A DNA stretch of 64,000 nucleotides from Caballeronia sp. LZ062 (GCF_031450785.1 NZ_JARTWB010000001.1:806001-870000); one strand, 5' to 3'. Shown: positions 43,729 through 53,844, counted from the stretch's first letter. Numbers and translations are program-made. Notes: generated by a model not told the origin, from the sequence alone.

Positions 43729-44270
43729 GCGGCGAGTTTCGACAACGCGTCGTCGATCTGTTCGCGCGACAGCGAAAGTTCGCCAAGTAATGCTTCGGCA
43801 TACGAAACGCCGGTTTCGCGTTCCAGCCGCGCGATGGTCAGGGCGCAGCGCGCCGCGTCCTTAGGCGTTGCAATAAACGCCTTCACCGAATGGCCGGCCG
43901 TGAAGGCCTCGAAGAGCGGCGCGCGGATTTCTTCCGGCAACGCGCGCGACGTCCATTGGTATGGTTTGCCGTTGTACGTCAACTGCGGCGGCAGCGTGCG
44001 CTCCTTCTTTGCGACGGGGATCAGACCATACGTGCGCGCCGCCTCGCCAATCTGCTCGGGCGAGAAGAGTTCGTCGGGGCTAATGTCGAACTGCACGATG
44101 TACGTTTCGATGGCCTGCATCGCGGCGGCGCGATCGTCGCGTTTCTTCTGCGCCCGCGCGACGATATCGCGCAGTTCATCGGCTTCTTCCGCCGTGATGG
44201 TGAAGCTAGCTTGCTTTTGCTGAAGTTCGGAAAAACGCTGGAATTCGGAATCGGAAAGAAGTTTCGCCAT
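43725..44270 (-). CDS. Hypothetical protein with H-NS-like C-terminal motif
   Basis: 181 residues, convergent with and overlapping the end of the acetyltransferase by 4 bases. N-terminal helical/coiled-coil half (ELQQKQASFTITAEEADELRDIV); a segment YNGKPYQWTSRALPEEI resembles the DNA-binding tail of H-NS-like proteins, but the match is short. No clear family. Monocistronic. Confidence 0.65.
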   Translation of the reverse strand: MAKLLSDSEFQRFSELQQKQASFTITAEEADELRDIVARAQKKRDDRAAAMQAIETYIVQFDISPDELFSPEQIGEAARTYGLIPVAKKERTLPPQLTYNGKPYQWTSRALPEEIRAPLFEAFTAGHSVKAFIATPKDAARCALTIARLERETGVSYAEALLGELSLSREQIDDALSKLAA

Positions 44271-44358
44271 GAATGATGCGTCGAGATGTGCGTGGCGGCT
44301 CCCGTCCGGCAGCCGCTATTTTGAGAGGGCCGCCATTCTAACGTGATCCACGTGCGGC

Positions 44359-45159
44359 TCAGTCGCGTGACATCGAAAGCGCGGCGGCGGCGTCTTTCAT
44401 GAGCGAGGTGATTTCGTCGACGGACGGCGCGACGTACTCGTCGATCCGCCGCATATACGGACACGTCAGCGCGGCAATGGCCTGTCCGGACGGGCCGAGC
44501 AGCGGGAATGTCACATCCGTGACGCCGAACGTTTGTTGACTGTCCTTTCTCGAAAAGCCCGCTTCGCGGATCTGGCGGTAGTCAGCGTCGAGCACCGCGC
44601 GGTCGATCGGCAATTCGCCTTTGACCCTTGTGTGCTCGGCCAACATGTAGTCGCGCTGTTCGTCGCTCTGAAACGCCAGCAACACCCGGCCCGATCCCGT
44701 GTCGATCAATCCGATGCGCGAGCCGAGCCGCACGGAAATGCCCCACGCGCCCGGCCCGTCGACCTGCGCGATCACGAGCAAATTGCCGCGGTCGTAGATG
44801 GCGAGATGCACTGACTGCTCGGCGGCATCGGCGAAACGCTGCATGACGGGCAGCGCCTCTGCGATCAGCCGGTTCATCGGCGGATGCCGGTGCGCGAGCG
44901 CGTACAACTTGAGGCTCAGCGAATAGCGGTCGCCCTCGGGCGAGCGCACGACGTACTGCCGCGCGACGAGCCGTTCCAGCATGCGATACATCTCGCTGGC
45001 GTTACGTCCCAGCAGCTTCGTGATTTCCGCGCGTGTCAGTCCTGACTTCTGTTCGGCGAGCAGTTCGAGGATATCCAGGCCCTTGTCGAGCGCGGGCGCG
45101 CGGTATCGGTCGGCATCGTTGTCTGCTGCGTCCACGGCGATCGGCGTCTGTCGGTTCAT
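44359..45159 (-). CDS. IclR family regulator of the fucose-type sugar cluster
   Basis: 266 residues from the ATG at 45159 (upstream frame to 45225 without support). Winged helix with YRAPALDKGLDILELLAEQKSGLTRAEITKLLGRNASEMYRMLERL, and a C-terminal effector domain of IclR size. Divergent from the aldose dehydrogenase at 45350; a 14-bp palindrome lies between. It probably represses the sugar pathway in absence of a keto-deoxy sugar-acid intermediate. Confidence 0.9.
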   Translation of the reverse strand: MNRQTPIAVDAADNDADRYRAPALDKGLDILELLAEQKSGLTRAEITKLLGRNASEMYRMLERLVARQYVVRSPEGDRYSLSLKLYALAHRHPPMNRLIAEALPVMQRFADAAEQSVHLAIYDRGNLLVIAQVDGPGAWGISVRLGSRIGLIDTGSGRVLLAFQSDEQRDYMLAEHTRVKGELPIDRAVLDADYRQIREAGFSRKDSQQTFGVTDVTFPLLGPSGQAIAALTCPYMRRIDEYVAPSVDEITSLMKDAAAALSMSRD

Positions 45160-45262
45160 GAGTTGGCAACGCTGGCGGGTCCGGTCAGAGCGATAAGGGA
45201 ATACACCGACTCTTCGAACCTGCATCGTCCTTGACTTGGTTTTGTGCGTCTATGAATAATAC

Positions 45263-45276
45263 GTTCATTAATGAAC
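45263..45276. promoter_or_regulatory. Palindrome, candidate IclR operator of the sugar cluster
   Basis: GTTCATTAATGAAC is a perfect 14-bp palindrome; a TGAAT half-site 15 bp earlier extends the pattern. It lies 87 bp upstream of the aldose dehydrogenase ATG, in the shared promoter region. Confidence 0.65.
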
Positions 45277-45349
45277 TGATGGCCACATCGAGCGAATTAT
45301 CAAACTCCGGCTTGTTCGCCGCAATCGCACTATTCACCGAGGCTTCGAG

Positions 45350-46396
45350 ATGACCGCTGAAACGCAGGACGTTCTACGCCGCCGCAAGCTTGGACGAACC
45401 TCGGTCGAACTGACGGCGCTATCGCTCGGCACCGCGCCGCTCGGCGGTCTCTACCACGAACTCACCGAAGACGAAGCGCGCGCCACCGTGGATGCCGCGT
45501 GGCAGGCGGGCATGCGCTTCTTCGACACCGCGCCGCATTACGGCCACACGAAGGCCGAACATCGTTTGGGCGATGCGTTGCGGCGGTATCCGCGCGAGGA
45601 CTTCGTTCTCTCCACGAAGGTCGGCCGTCGCTTCGTGCCACGCACGATGCCCGATGACGGGAGCGAAGGCTGGGCGAATCCGCTGCCGTTTCAGGCCATC
45701 TACGACTACACGTACGACGGCATTCTTCGCTCGTTCGAAGACAGTCAGCAGCGGCTCGGCATGATCGATATCGACATCGTGTTGATCCACGATATCGGGC
45801 GATACACGCACGGCGAGAAGAACGCGCAATATTGGCGGCAACTGACCGACGAAGGCGGCTTCCGCGCGCTCGACCAGTTGAAGCAATCGCGCGGCGTCAA
45901 GGCCGTCGGGCTCGGCGTGAACGAAGGCGCGGCCGTCATGGAAGCGATGGCGGAATACGACATCGACTGCGCGCTGCTCGCCGGGCGCTATACGCTGCTC
46001 GAACAGAACACGCTGGACGATCTGCTGCCCGAGTGCGAGAAGCGCGGCGTAAGCATTCTGCTGGGCGGCGCGTTCAACTCCGGCATTCTGGCGCGCGGGC
46101 TCGATACAAACGCCCACGGCGATCTCAAATTCAATTACGGCGACGCGCCCAAGGAGATCATCGAGCGCGTCGGCAAACTGGAGCGTGTCTGCCGCGACTT
46201 CGGCGTGGCGCTCTCCAGCGCGGCGCTGCAGTTTCCTTATGCGCATAAAGTCGTGGCCACCGTGCTGATGGGCGCGCGCACGCCGGACGAGGTGCGCGAA
46301 AACGCCGCTTCATTTGCGACGCCGATTCCGCCCGCGCTGTGGGATGCGCTTCGCGCCGAAAGTCTGCTTCACGCGAACGCGCCGGTGCCGCGATGA
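45350..46396 (+). CDS. Aldo/keto reductase, probable L-fucose (aldose) 1-dehydrogenase
   Basis: 348 residues; ribosome binding site gagg. AKR fold with FFDTAPHYGHTKAEHRLGDALR (Asp/Tyr), the catalytic Lys of LSTKVGRR and His of VLIHDIGRY. Followed directly by a lactonase (ATGA overlap), a KDF-type dehydrogenase and a hydrolase, so it most likely oxidises L-fucose or a related aldose to the lactone, as known for non-phosphorylating fucose pathways in Burkholderia and Xanthomonas. A parS-like 16-mer with one mismatch lies inside the gene (46235). Confidence 0.88.
   Translation: MTAETQDVLRRRKLGRTSVELTALSLGTAPLGGLYHELTEDEARATVDAAWQAGMRFFDTAPHYGHTKAEHRLGDALRRYPREDFVLSTKVGRRFVPRTMPDDGSEGWANPLPFQAIYDYTYDGILRSFEDSQQRLGMIDIDIVLIHDIGRYTHGEKNAQYWRQLTDEGGFRALDQLKQSRGVKAVGLGVNEGAAVMEAMAEYDIDCALLAGRYTLLEQNTLDDLLPECEKRGVSILLGGAFNSGILARGLDTNAHGDLKFNYGDAPKEIIERVGKLERVCRDFGVALSSAALQFPYAHKVVATVLMGARTPDEVRENAASFATPIPPALWDALRAESLLHANAPVPR
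46235..46250. promoter_or_regulatory. parS-like site inside the aldose dehydrogenase gene, one mismatch
   Basis: CCTTATGCGCATAAAG differs from the perfect palindrome at one position. It encodes the conserved-looking stretch FPYAHKVV, so it may be a coincidence of codon choice. Confidence 0.5.
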
Positions 46397-47241
46397 TCGC
46401 CGTGGACACGATCGACGCGCATCAGCATTACTGGGACCCCGCCCGCGGCGATTACGGCTGGCTCACGCCGGAACTTCGGCCGCTCTATCGCGCGTTCGGA
46501 CCGCACGACCTCGCCCCGCTGCGCGAGGCGACGGGCGTCAGCCGCACGGTCGTCGTTCAGGCCGCGCCGACCGTGGATGAAACGCGCTATCTGCTCGCGC
46601 TCGCCCGCGACGACCCATCGATTGCGGGCGTCGTGGGCTGGGTTCCGCTCGATTCCGACGACGCACCGGAAATCATCGACGAATTCGCACGCGAGCCGAA
46701 GTTCAAAGGCGTGCGCCCGATGCTTCAGGATCTGCCCGACGATACGTGGATTGCGCACGCGCCCCGCGACGCAGCCATACAGCGCCTGATCGACCTCGAC
46801 CTCGCCTTCGACGCGCTGATCTTCGCACGGCACGTGCCGTCGCTGATCGAGTTCGCGCGTCGGTATCCAAAGCTGCGGATCGTCGTGGATCACGGCGCCA
46901 AGCCGCCGATTCGCGATGGCATCGACGCCGGCTGGCAACCGTGGGCCGAGGGCATCGCGCAACTTGCGGCGCTGCCACAGCGGCTTCACTGCAAGCTGTC
47001 TGGCCTCGCCACCGAAGCCGTGCCGGGCTGGACGGATGCCACGCTCCAACCGTACGTCGCGCATCTGATCGAACAGTTCGGCGCAGAACGTCTGATGTGG
47101 GGCAGCGATTGGCCGGTACTGAACATCAAGGGCGGCTACACTGAATGGCACGCTGCCGCCGTGCGTCTGACAGCGCATCTCGAAAATGGCGGGCAAGCGG
47201 CGATTTTCGGCGCAAACGCCCGCGCGTTCTACCGTCTCTGA
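46393..47241 (+). CDS. Amidohydrolase-fold lactonase, probable L-fuconolactonase
   Basis: 282 residues from the ATG overlapping the previous stop (ATGA). TIM-barrel amidohydrolase with N-terminal metal motif DAHQHYWDP, then DHGAKPPIRDG and HCKLSGLATE and WGSDWPVLN, matching the COG3618 lactonase group. Hydrolyses the sugar-1,5/1,4-lactone to the aldonate, second step of the pathway. Confidence 0.88.
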   Translation: MIAVDTIDAHQHYWDPARGDYGWLTPELRPLYRAFGPHDLAPLREATGVSRTVVVQAAPTVDETRYLLALARDDPSIAGVVGWVPLDSDDAPEIIDEFAREPKFKGVRPMLQDLPDDTWIAHAPRDAAIQRLIDLDLAFDALIFARHVPSLIEFARRYPKLRIVVDHGAKPPIRDGIDAGWQPWAEGIAQLAALPQRLHCKLSGLATEAVPGWTDATLQPYVAHLIEQFGAERLMWGSDWPVLNIKGGYTEWHAAAVRLTAHLENGGQAAIFGANARAFYRL

Positions 47242-47293
47242 GGCGCGCCATATACCCGGCATGTCTCAAAATCAACCTGGACTGGAGCAGTGG

Positions 47294-48037
47294 ATGGTAC
47301 AAAGACTCGCAGGCAAGACCGCGCTGATCACGGCGGCCGGACAAGGCATCGGGCTCGCGACGGCCGAAATGTTCGCCGCTGAAGGCGCGCGCGTGATCGC
47401 GACCGACATTCGCGTCGAATCGCTGGAAGGCAAGCCGTTCGAGGCGCGCAAGCTCGACGTGCTGGACGCGCAGGCCATCAGCGACCTCGCCAACGAGATC
47501 GGCGCAATCGACGTGCTGTTCAACTGCGCGGGATACGTTCACGCCGGCTCGATTCTCGAAGCGACCGAAGCCGACTGGGACTTCGCCTTCGATCTGAATG
47601 CGAAGGCCATGTACCGTACGATCCGCGCGTTCCTGCCGGCGATGCTCGAAAAAGGCGGCGGCTCGATCATCAATATGTCGTCGGCGGCGTCGAGCGTGAA
47701 GGGCGTGCCGAACCGCTTCGTGTACGGCGCGTCAAAGGCGGCGGTCATCGGCTTGACGAAGTCGGTCGCGGCGGATTTCGTCACGCGCGGCATCCGCTGC
47801 AACGCGATTTGTCCGGGCACGGTGGAGTCGCCGTCGCTGAAGGAGCGCATCGCAGAGCAGGCGCAGGCGCAAGGCGCGACCGTCGAGCAGGTGCAGGCCG
47901 CGTTCGTCGCCCGTCAGCCGATGGGGCGCGTCGGCCGCGCGAGCGAGATCGCGGCGCTTGCGCTGTATCTCGGCTCGGATGAGTCGTCGTTCACCACGGG
48001 TCAGATTCATGTCATCGATGGCGGCTGGTCCAACTGA
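47294..48037 (+). CDS. Short-chain dehydrogenase, probable 2-keto-3-deoxy-L-fuconate dehydrogenase
   Basis: 247 residues from the ATG at 47294 (ribosome binding site ggag). SDR pattern TAAGQGIGLATAE, NCAG, INMSSAASSVKG, YGASKAAVIGLTKSVAAD; sequence and length match fucose-pathway SDRs. It would oxidise the 2-keto-3-deoxy sugar acid to the 2,4-diketo form. Co-transcribed with flanking genes. Confidence 0.88.
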   Translation: MVQRLAGKTALITAAGQGIGLATAEMFAAEGARVIATDIRVESLEGKPFEARKLDVLDAQAISDLANEIGAIDVLFNCAGYVHAGSILEATEADWDFAFDLNAKAMYRTIRAFLPAMLEKGGGSIINMSSAASSVKGVPNRFVYGASKAAVIGLTKSVAADFVTRGIRCNAICPGTVESPSLKERIAEQAQAQGATVEQVQAAFVARQPMGRVGRASEIAALALYLGSDESSFTTGQIHVIDGGWSN

Positions 48038-48082
48038 CCGTCCGTCGCTTTTCAACTTTCAGAACCACGAGGATCACATCAG

Positions 48083-48931
48083 ATGAAGCTGCTTCGTTAC
48101 GGCCCGAAGGGTCAGGAAAAGCCGGGCCTGCTCGACGCGGACGGCCAGATTCGCGACGTTTCGTCGGTCGTGAGCGACATCGCCGGCGACACGCTGACCG
48201 ACGCCGGGCTGGCGAAACTGCGCGCCGTCGATCCGGCGTCGCTGCCGGTCGTCGAGGGCAATCCGCGCATCGGACCGTGCGTCGCGCGCGTCGGCAAGTT
48301 CGTCTGCATCGGCCTGAACTACGCGGACCACGCCGCCGAATCGAACCTGCCGGTGCCGACCGAGCCTGTCATTTTCGGCAAGTGGACGAGCGCGATTTGC
48401 GGCCCGAACGACGACGTCGAGATCCCGCGCGATTCGAAGAAGACCGACTGGGAAGTCGAACTGGGCGTCGTGATCGGCAAAGAAGCGAAGTACGTCGATG
48501 AAGCCACGGCGCTCGATTACGTCGCGGGCTATTGCGTGATCAACGACGTGTCCGAGCGCGAATGGCAGCTCGAACACGGTACGCAGTGGGACAAGGGCAA
48601 GGGCTTCGACACGTTCGGCCCGATCGGCCCGTGGCTCGTCACGAAGGACGAAATCGACGATCCGCAGAAGCTGGACTTGTGGCTCGAAGTGGACGGGCAT
48701 CGTTACCAGAACGGCAACACGAAGACGATGGTCTTCACGGTGGCGCAGCTGGTCGCGTATCTGTCGCGGACGATGAGCCTGCAACCGGGCGATATCATCT
48801 CGACCGGCACGCCGCCGGGCGTCGGCATGGGCGTGAAGCCGAGCCCGGTGTTCCTGAAGGCCGGCCAGACGATGCGTCTCGGCATTCAGGGTCTCGGCGA
48901 GCAGCAGCAGAAGACCGTCGCGGCGAAATAA
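48083..48931 (+). CDS. Fumarylacetoacetate hydrolase family protein, probable 2,4-diketo-3-deoxy-L-fuconate hydrolase
   Basis: 282 residues (ribosome binding site gagga). FAH fold with CIGLNYADHAAES, KWTSAICGPNDDV, the metal site ...TDWEVELGVVIGKEAK and the motif TFGPIGPWLVT. Last step: cleavage to lactate and pyruvate. The cluster lacks the fuconate dehydratase (enolase superfamily) and a transporter within this window, so they must be encoded elsewhere or the substrate differs. Terminator follows at 48955. Confidence 0.9.
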   Translation: MKLLRYGPKGQEKPGLLDADGQIRDVSSVVSDIAGDTLTDAGLAKLRAVDPASLPVVEGNPRIGPCVARVGKFVCIGLNYADHAAESNLPVPTEPVIFGKWTSAICGPNDDVEIPRDSKKTDWEVELGVVIGKEAKYVDEATALDYVAGYCVINDVSEREWQLEHGTQWDKGKGFDTFGPIGPWLVTKDEIDDPQKLDLWLEVDGHRYQNGNTKTMVFTVAQLVAYLSRTMSLQPGDIISTGTPPGVGMGVKPSPVFLKAGQTMRLGIQGLGEQQQKTVAAK

Positions 48932-48954
48932 GCACTCCGCGTCCGGAAACGAGA

Positions 48955-48978
48955 AACCTCGCCGCGGCGAGGTTTTTT
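48955..48978 (+). terminator. Rho-independent terminator after the sugar operon
   Basis: AACCTCGCC-GC-GGCGAGGTT followed by six T residues; ends the four-gene operon before the convergent thioesterase gene. Confidence 0.85.
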
Positions 48979-49000
48979 GCTTCTGGACGGCGGCAAGCGG

Positions 49001-49438
49001 TTACGCGTCGTAGAGCGCTTCGGCCGCTCCGTCGCTGATACGCGTGATGGTGCCCTGCGCGACCGCGACGAGCCGCTCGGCGTTGCCGTCGGTGACGAAT
49101 ACATCGCATTGGCAAGTCGCCTGCGTCATGCCGGCATGGACCACGCGCGCGCGCGCCATCAGCGTGCCCGTCACCGCCGGACGCAAATGATTGATCTTGA
49201 ATTCACCCGTGACGACCTTCGGACCGAGCCTCAACGCGCCCGCAAAGGTGAGCGCGTTGTCCACCAGATAGCTCACCACGCCGCCATGCACGAAGCCGTG
49301 CTGTTGCCTCAATTCGTCGCGGATCGGCAGACACAGCGTGAGACTCGCTGAATCGACCTGCATGAGCTTGGTTCCAAGCAACGCGCTGAACGGCTGCGCG
49401 TTCAGTGCACCGCGTGCGATATCGACAATCTCGGCCAT
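49001..49438 (-). CDS. PaaI-like hotdog-fold thioesterase
   Basis: 145 residues from the ATG at 49438, which has a ribosome binding site aaggag. Hotdog signature ELRQQHGFVHGGVVSYLVDNALTFAGAL, the PaaI/HGG motif. Hydrolyses acyl-CoA esters in aromatic or fatty acid metabolism; substrate unknown. Monocistronic. Confidence 0.88.
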   Translation of the reverse strand: MAEIVDIARGALNAQPFSALLGTKLMQVDSASLTLCLPIRDELRQQHGFVHGGVVSYLVDNALTFAGALRLGPKVVTGEFKINHLRPAVTGTLMARARVVHAGMTQATCQCDVFVTDGNAERLVAVAQGTITRISDGAAEALYDA

Positions 49439-49685
49439 TCGGACACTCCTTGGTGGGTTCGGCGCCGTCCTGCAAAGACAATAGATAGCGTTCGCGCGCT
49501 TCGCAAGGAAGTTCGGCAAAAATCGTGCAATGGTGCATTTCGGTGCATCCCGCCGGCCTCGGCGACCGGCATCGCCCCGCCCTGGACACGCTTCGCTGCA
49601 TCCGATTCAAGCTTGTCGCGCTGCCTGCCGTAAACCCGCACTGTCGCCGTCATGGAACGGTCAATCGTCAGTACGGGTGGAAGTG

Positions 49686-51227
49686 ATGTTTGGAAAAATC
49701 AAGGTAGCATCGGGCTTGCTTGCAGTACTGGTCGTCTTCTGCGTCTTTCAGTTCGTGACCGGAGGGCTGGGTTTCTGGTCGCTTTCGAGCACGCACGACG
49801 ACGTCAATAACCTCTCGAACATCGCCCTTAAGCAGGTAAACGCCGTTAACCAGACGACGCAGCATCTGATGGACGCGCGGATCAACCTGTCACGCGCCGG
49901 TACGCGCATGGTGCGCGGCGGCACGGAGCCGGTGGAGATCGTGCAGCACGCGCGTGAGCAGATCGCGAGCGCGGAAAAGTCGTTCGGCGCTTTCATGAAC
50001 GCGCCGAAAACCGGCGATGAAAACGTGGCGCGCATGAACGCGTTGCAGGCGAAGTATGCCGAGTACGCGAAGGCGCTTTCCGAACTCGTGCAGTATCTCG
50101 ACGCGGGCAACATCCAGGCGTTCCTGGACCAGCCGACGCAGGGCTTTCAGGACCGCTATCTCGCGGAACAGCAGAAGTTCGTCGATTTCGGCAATGCGTC
50201 GAGCAACGCCTACCTCGACTCGATCGACACGCGCTATGCGTTGTTCCGCGCGGTCGGCATCGTGATCGCGATTGCGCTGATCGCGGGCATCGTGCTCGTA
50301 CACCTCGCGCTGCGTCGTGGCGTGATCGCGCCGCTGGAAGAAGCCGGGCGACACTTCGAGCGCATCGCGCAGGGGCGTCTGGATGAGCGCATCGCCGATC
50401 GCGGCACCAACGAAATCGGCCGTCTGTTCGCCGGTCTTGCCGCCATGCAGGCGAGCGTCGCGAACACCGTGAAGACCGTGCGCGAAACGTCGGAATCGAT
50501 CAACTTCGGCGCGGACGAAATCGCGAGCGGCAACGCCGACTTGTCGGCGCGCACGGAGAATCAGGCGGCTTCGCTGGAAGAAACCGCATCGAGCATGGAA
50601 GAGCTGACCGCCACCGTGCGCCAGAACGCCGACCACGCGCGTGAAGCCAACACGCTCGCCGGCGAAGCGCTCGAAGCGACGTCGCGCGGTTCGAGCGTAG
50701 TGGACGACGTGGTCGACAAGATGCGCGTGATCGCGCGAAGCTCGGACAAGATCGCGGAGATCATCTCCGTCATCGACGGGATCGCGTTCCAGACCAACAT
50801 TCTCGCGTTGAACGCGGCGGTGGAAGCCGCGCGCGCGGGCGAGCAGGGCCGCGGCTTCGCGGTCGTCGCGGGCGAAGTGCGCGGACTTGCGCAGCGTTCG
50901 GCGCAATCGGCGAAGGAGATCAAGGAGCTGATCGGCGAATCCGTCGCGCAGGTCAGCGACGGCTCGGAACTCGTCGAGCGCGCCGGCTCCGCGATGCGCG
51001 AAGTGTCCACGTCGATCTCGCGCGTCACGCAGATGATGGCGGAAATCAGCGCGTCGTCGCTGGAGCAGAGCGTCGGCATCGAACAGGTGAATCAGGCCGT
51101 GACGCAGATGGACGAGATGACGCAGCAGAACGCGGCGCTCGTCGAACAGGCGGCGGCTGCCGCGTCGTCGCTGCACGAGCAGACGCGGCAGTTGAAGGCG
51201 GCCGTCTCCGTGTTTCAGCTCGCCTAA
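49686..51227 (+). CDS. Methyl-accepting chemotaxis protein
   Basis: 513 residues from the ATG at 49686 (ribosome binding site ggaag). Two membrane helices (about 8-29 and 185-210) flank a Tar-type periplasmic four-helix ligand domain of ~150 residues; then HAMP and a long cytoplasmic hairpin with the tip [42 protein letters not shown]. Senses a small ligand and signals to CheA. No che genes nearby. Confidence 0.92.
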   Translation: MFGKIKVASGLLAVLVVFCVFQFVTGGLGFWSLSSTHDDVNNLSNIALKQVNAVNQTTQHLMDARINLSRAGTRMVRGGTEPVEIVQHAREQIASAEKSFGAFMNAPKTGDENVARMNALQAKYAEYAKALSELVQYLDAGNIQAFLDQPTQGFQDRYLAEQQKFVDFGNASSNAYLDSIDTRYALFRAVGIVIAIALIAGIVLVHLALRRGVIAPLEEAGRHFERIAQGRLDERIADRGTNEIGRLFAGLAAMQASVANTVKTVRETSESINFGADEIASGNADLSARTENQAASLEETASSMEELTATVRQNADHAREANTLAGEALEATSRGSSVVDDVVDKMRVIARSSDKIAEIISVIDGIAFQTNILALNAAVEAARAGEQGRGFAVVAGEVRGLAQRSAQSAKEIKELIGESVAQVSDGSELVERAGSAMREVSTSISRVTQMMAEISASSLEQSVGIEQVNQAVTQMDEMTQQNAALVEQAAAAASSLHEQTRQLKAAVSVFQLA

Positions 51228-52336
51228 GCAGGCAACGACGCGTACGCCGTGGCAAGGTGATACGGCGTCGTGGACGGCATTTCGGCTCGGCTGATGCTGC
51301 CATCGGCCGAGCGGCATTCCACCCAGCCGCGCGCGTGCAGAAAGCGCGCGGCGTAGCGCCCGATCTGCTCGCCGAGCGCGTCGCCACGCGTGGCGAGCGC
51401 GCGCAGATATTCGGTCTGCGCCCAGATGCGCTGCGTGCCGTCGATGACGCGGCCGGTTTCATCGAGCGCGGCAAACACGCCGCCTGATTTCTCGTCGATG
51501 CCGTGCTTCTGCGCGAAGTCGAACGCACGTTCCAGCCGCTCGTCCAGCGCGACGGCCCTGAACGCCGCGTGCCCGCTGCCTTTGACCAAAAAATACCATT
51601 CGAACTGATGGCCCGGCTCCAGCCGGTTGTTCGCTGCGCCGATCGGCAGTTCGGCGATGCAGCCGGTCGCCTCGTGCGTGAACGTGCGCGCGATGGATTC
51701 GGCGAGGGTCGCGAGGCGTGCGTCGTAAGCGGCGTCGCCGGTCGCTTCGCTCGCGGCGAGCCATGCCTCGGCCAGATGCATCAGCGGATTCTGCAGCGGC
51801 CCTTCGAGCGTCGCGGCGAAATCTTCGGCCAGGACCGCACTCAGCGCGTCCCCAGCATTCCCGAACCGCGTTTCGACGAGCTTCGCCGTTTCGTCGAGCA
51901 CGGCGAATGCGCGCGACGAGCCGCTCTTCCTCGCGTAATGCGCGCACGCGAAAACCACGAACGCGTGCGTGTACAAGTCTTTTTGCCGCTCGAGCGGCGC
52001 GCCGTTTGCATCCACGCTGTAGAACCAACCGCCGTTGCGCGTGTCGTGGAAGTAATGCTGCAACGATTCGAACAATGTCGCGGCGTGGTCCAGATCGCCG
52101 GCATCCGCGAAAACGAATAACTGGCGCGCGCACGCCATCGCGCGGTAGCGTTTGGGCGGCAGCGGCGCATGGTCGTCGGGGCCGACGGCTTCGAACGGCA
52201 GACGCAGCGTCGCGTTGAAGCCGGGGCCGCGCCACACCGGGAGCACGACGTTCGCGTAGTGCGCGCGCAGCGCCGCGCCGGAATGCAGATTCGCGGACGG
52301 CGTCGACGGTGCGGCGGCTGTGGATTGATGTTGCAT
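51224..52336 (-). CDS. AGE-family epimerase/isomerase
   Basis: 370 residues; (alpha/alpha)6-barrel type with [33 protein letters not shown] and a [16 protein letters not shown] region, matching N-acylglucosamine 2-epimerase / mannose or aldose-ketose isomerases. Overlaps the MCP stop by 4 bases, convergent. Could assist sugar use in the fucose cluster, but that is only proximity. Confidence 0.85.
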   Translation of the reverse strand: MQHQSTAAAPSTPSANLHSGAALRAHYANVVLPVWRGPGFNATLRLPFEAVGPDDHAPLPPKRYRAMACARQLFVFADAGDLDHAATLFESLQHYFHDTRNGGWFYSVDANGAPLERQKDLYTHAFVVFACAHYARKSGSSRAFAVLDETAKLVETRFGNAGDALSAVLAEDFAATLEGPLQNPLMHLAEAWLAASEATGDAAYDARLATLAESIARTFTHEATGCIAELPIGAANNRLEPGHQFEWYFLVKGSGHAAFRAVALDERLERAFDFAQKHGIDEKSGGVFAALDETGRVIDGTQRIWAQTEYLRALATRGDALGEQIGRYAARFLHARGWVECRSADGSISRAEMPSTTPYHLATAYASLPA

Positions 52337-52440
52337 ACGACAGTCTTTAGAAGTGTTCCGAGTGCGCTACGGCGTAGCCAGGCAAGCATAGCAAACGACA
52401 CCCGTTGCGCGATCGGCCGGCATCACGAGGAGAGAAAAAC

Positions 52441-53124
52441 ATGTTGAACAACGTCGAACTTGTATCGCGGCTCGTCATGGCGGCTGCGCTCGGCAGCATG
52501 ATCGGCTTCGAGCGCGAGCGGCTATCGTGGGCCGCCGGGCTGCGCACGCATATGCTCGTGTGCGTCGGCTCGGCGCTGATCATGATCGTGTCGGCGTTCG
52601 GTTTCGCCGATGCGCTCAAGGCGGAGCACGTGGTGCTCGATCCGTCGCGGGTGGCCGCGCAGGTCGTGTCCGGCATCGGCTTTCTCGGCGCGGGATCGAT
52701 TCTGCTGCGCGGCGAGATCGTTCGCGGCCTCACGACGGCGGCGAGCCTGTGGTCCGTCGCGGCCATCGGGCTCGCGGTCGGCGGCGGCCTGTACACGGCG
52801 TCCATCGCTGCGACCGTCATCATCCTCGTCATTCTCGCGGGGTTGAAGCCGCTGGAGCGGCGCTTCATCTCGGCGAAGCAGCGCAGACAACTGACGATGC
52901 TCGTCGATCGCGGCTCGCTCTCCTTTCACGGACTGCACGAGGCGCTGGGACCGGGCAGCGTGCGCGTGAAGCAGTTCGTCGTGCAGCAGAGCGAAGAATC
53001 ACCCGATTCCGACGAGGTCCAGGTGGAGTTGTCGCGCGTGTCGGAGCAGGAGTATCGGGCGATTTGCGCGCGCTTGCGGCAACTCGAAGTCGTCCGCGAG
53101 TTCCGGGAAGGCGACACCGTCTGA
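52441..53124 (+). CDS. MgtC/SapB family membrane protein
   Basis: 227 residues from the ATG at 52441 (ribosome binding site ggagag). Four to five helices with the MgtC signature GSMIGFERERLSWAAGLRTHMLVCVGSALIMIVS and a C-terminal soluble ACT-like domain. Such proteins modulate magnesium-related or ATP-synthase activities and virulence; in soil species the role is less clear. Monocistronic. Confidence 0.88.
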   Translation: MLNNVELVSRLVMAAALGSMIGFERERLSWAAGLRTHMLVCVGSALIMIVSAFGFADALKAEHVVLDPSRVAAQVVSGIGFLGAGSILLRGEIVRGLTTAASLWSVAAIGLAVGGGLYTASIAATVIILVILAGLKPLERRFISAKQRRQLTMLVDRGSLSFHGLHEALGPGSVRVKQFVVQQSEESPDSDEVQVELSRVSEQEYRAICARLRQLEVVREFREGDTV

Positions 53125-53277
53125 AACTTGCATAAAGCCGCTGGATAAGGGGTCGGTTACGGCTCGACAAGGCCCGCAGCCGTGCGACAATGCGGCCTCG
53201 AAATTTAATGCCTGACCGCACGGCGCTTGCGCGCCGACAGCTCCGGCCGCAGTCTTTCGATCCGCAGCTTTCGACCT

Positions 53278-53844
53278 ATGCCAGATTCCGCTGTACCCCG
53301 AAATCCTGACGCTTCATCGGACGCTCACGTTCCCCCCGCAAAAGCCGGCCGCCGTGCTCCCGCGCGCACCGCGCAGCGCGTCGCGCAGTTACGCGATGCC
53401 ATTCGCCCCGGCGAAACGCTCGACCTCTTCGCGGAGGACGCCGAACGCGCCACGCAGCAGGCGAAGAATACCGATATTCGTCAGGGCACCTTCGAAGGCT
53501 TCGAGTTGCCGGAGGTGTTTCTGGCGGCGGTGGAATCGTCAGCGAAGCGGCGCACGGGGCGCGCGGCGGCACCGCTCGGGGAGCCGGAGAGCGCGCCGAT
53601 GCAGGGCGAACTGATCGCGGATGCCCCCGATACGTCGGATGAAAGCGCGAAGCTCTTCGCTATCGCGACCGTTCTCCGACCGCTTCGCACCGGCCCGCGC
53701 GACCAATGCCGCCCGACGGTCGCATCTCGCGCTTTCCCGGTGCCCGCGCTGATCCTCTGCGCGATGCTAGTGACGCTCGCCGTCACCTTCACAGCACCGG
53801 TCGCACTCGATACCGCCTCCGCTGACGCCTTCGTCACGCAGTAG
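53278..53844 (+). CDS. Hypothetical protein with one C-terminal membrane helix
   Basis: 188 residues from the ATG at 53278 (a TTG extension to 53227 is unsupported). N-terminal two-thirds soluble and Ala/Arg/Glu rich; one hydrophobic segment near the end (VPALILCAMLVTLAVTFTAPVAL). No family recognised. Confidence 0.6.
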   Translation: MPDSAVPRNPDASSDAHVPPAKAGRRAPARTAQRVAQLRDAIRPGETLDLFAEDAERATQQAKNTDIRQGTFEGFELPEVFLAAVESSAKRRTGRAAAPLGEPESAPMQGELIADAPDTSDESAKLFAIATVLRPLRTGPRDQCRPTVASRAFPVPALILCAMLVTLAVTFTAPVALDTASADAFVTQ

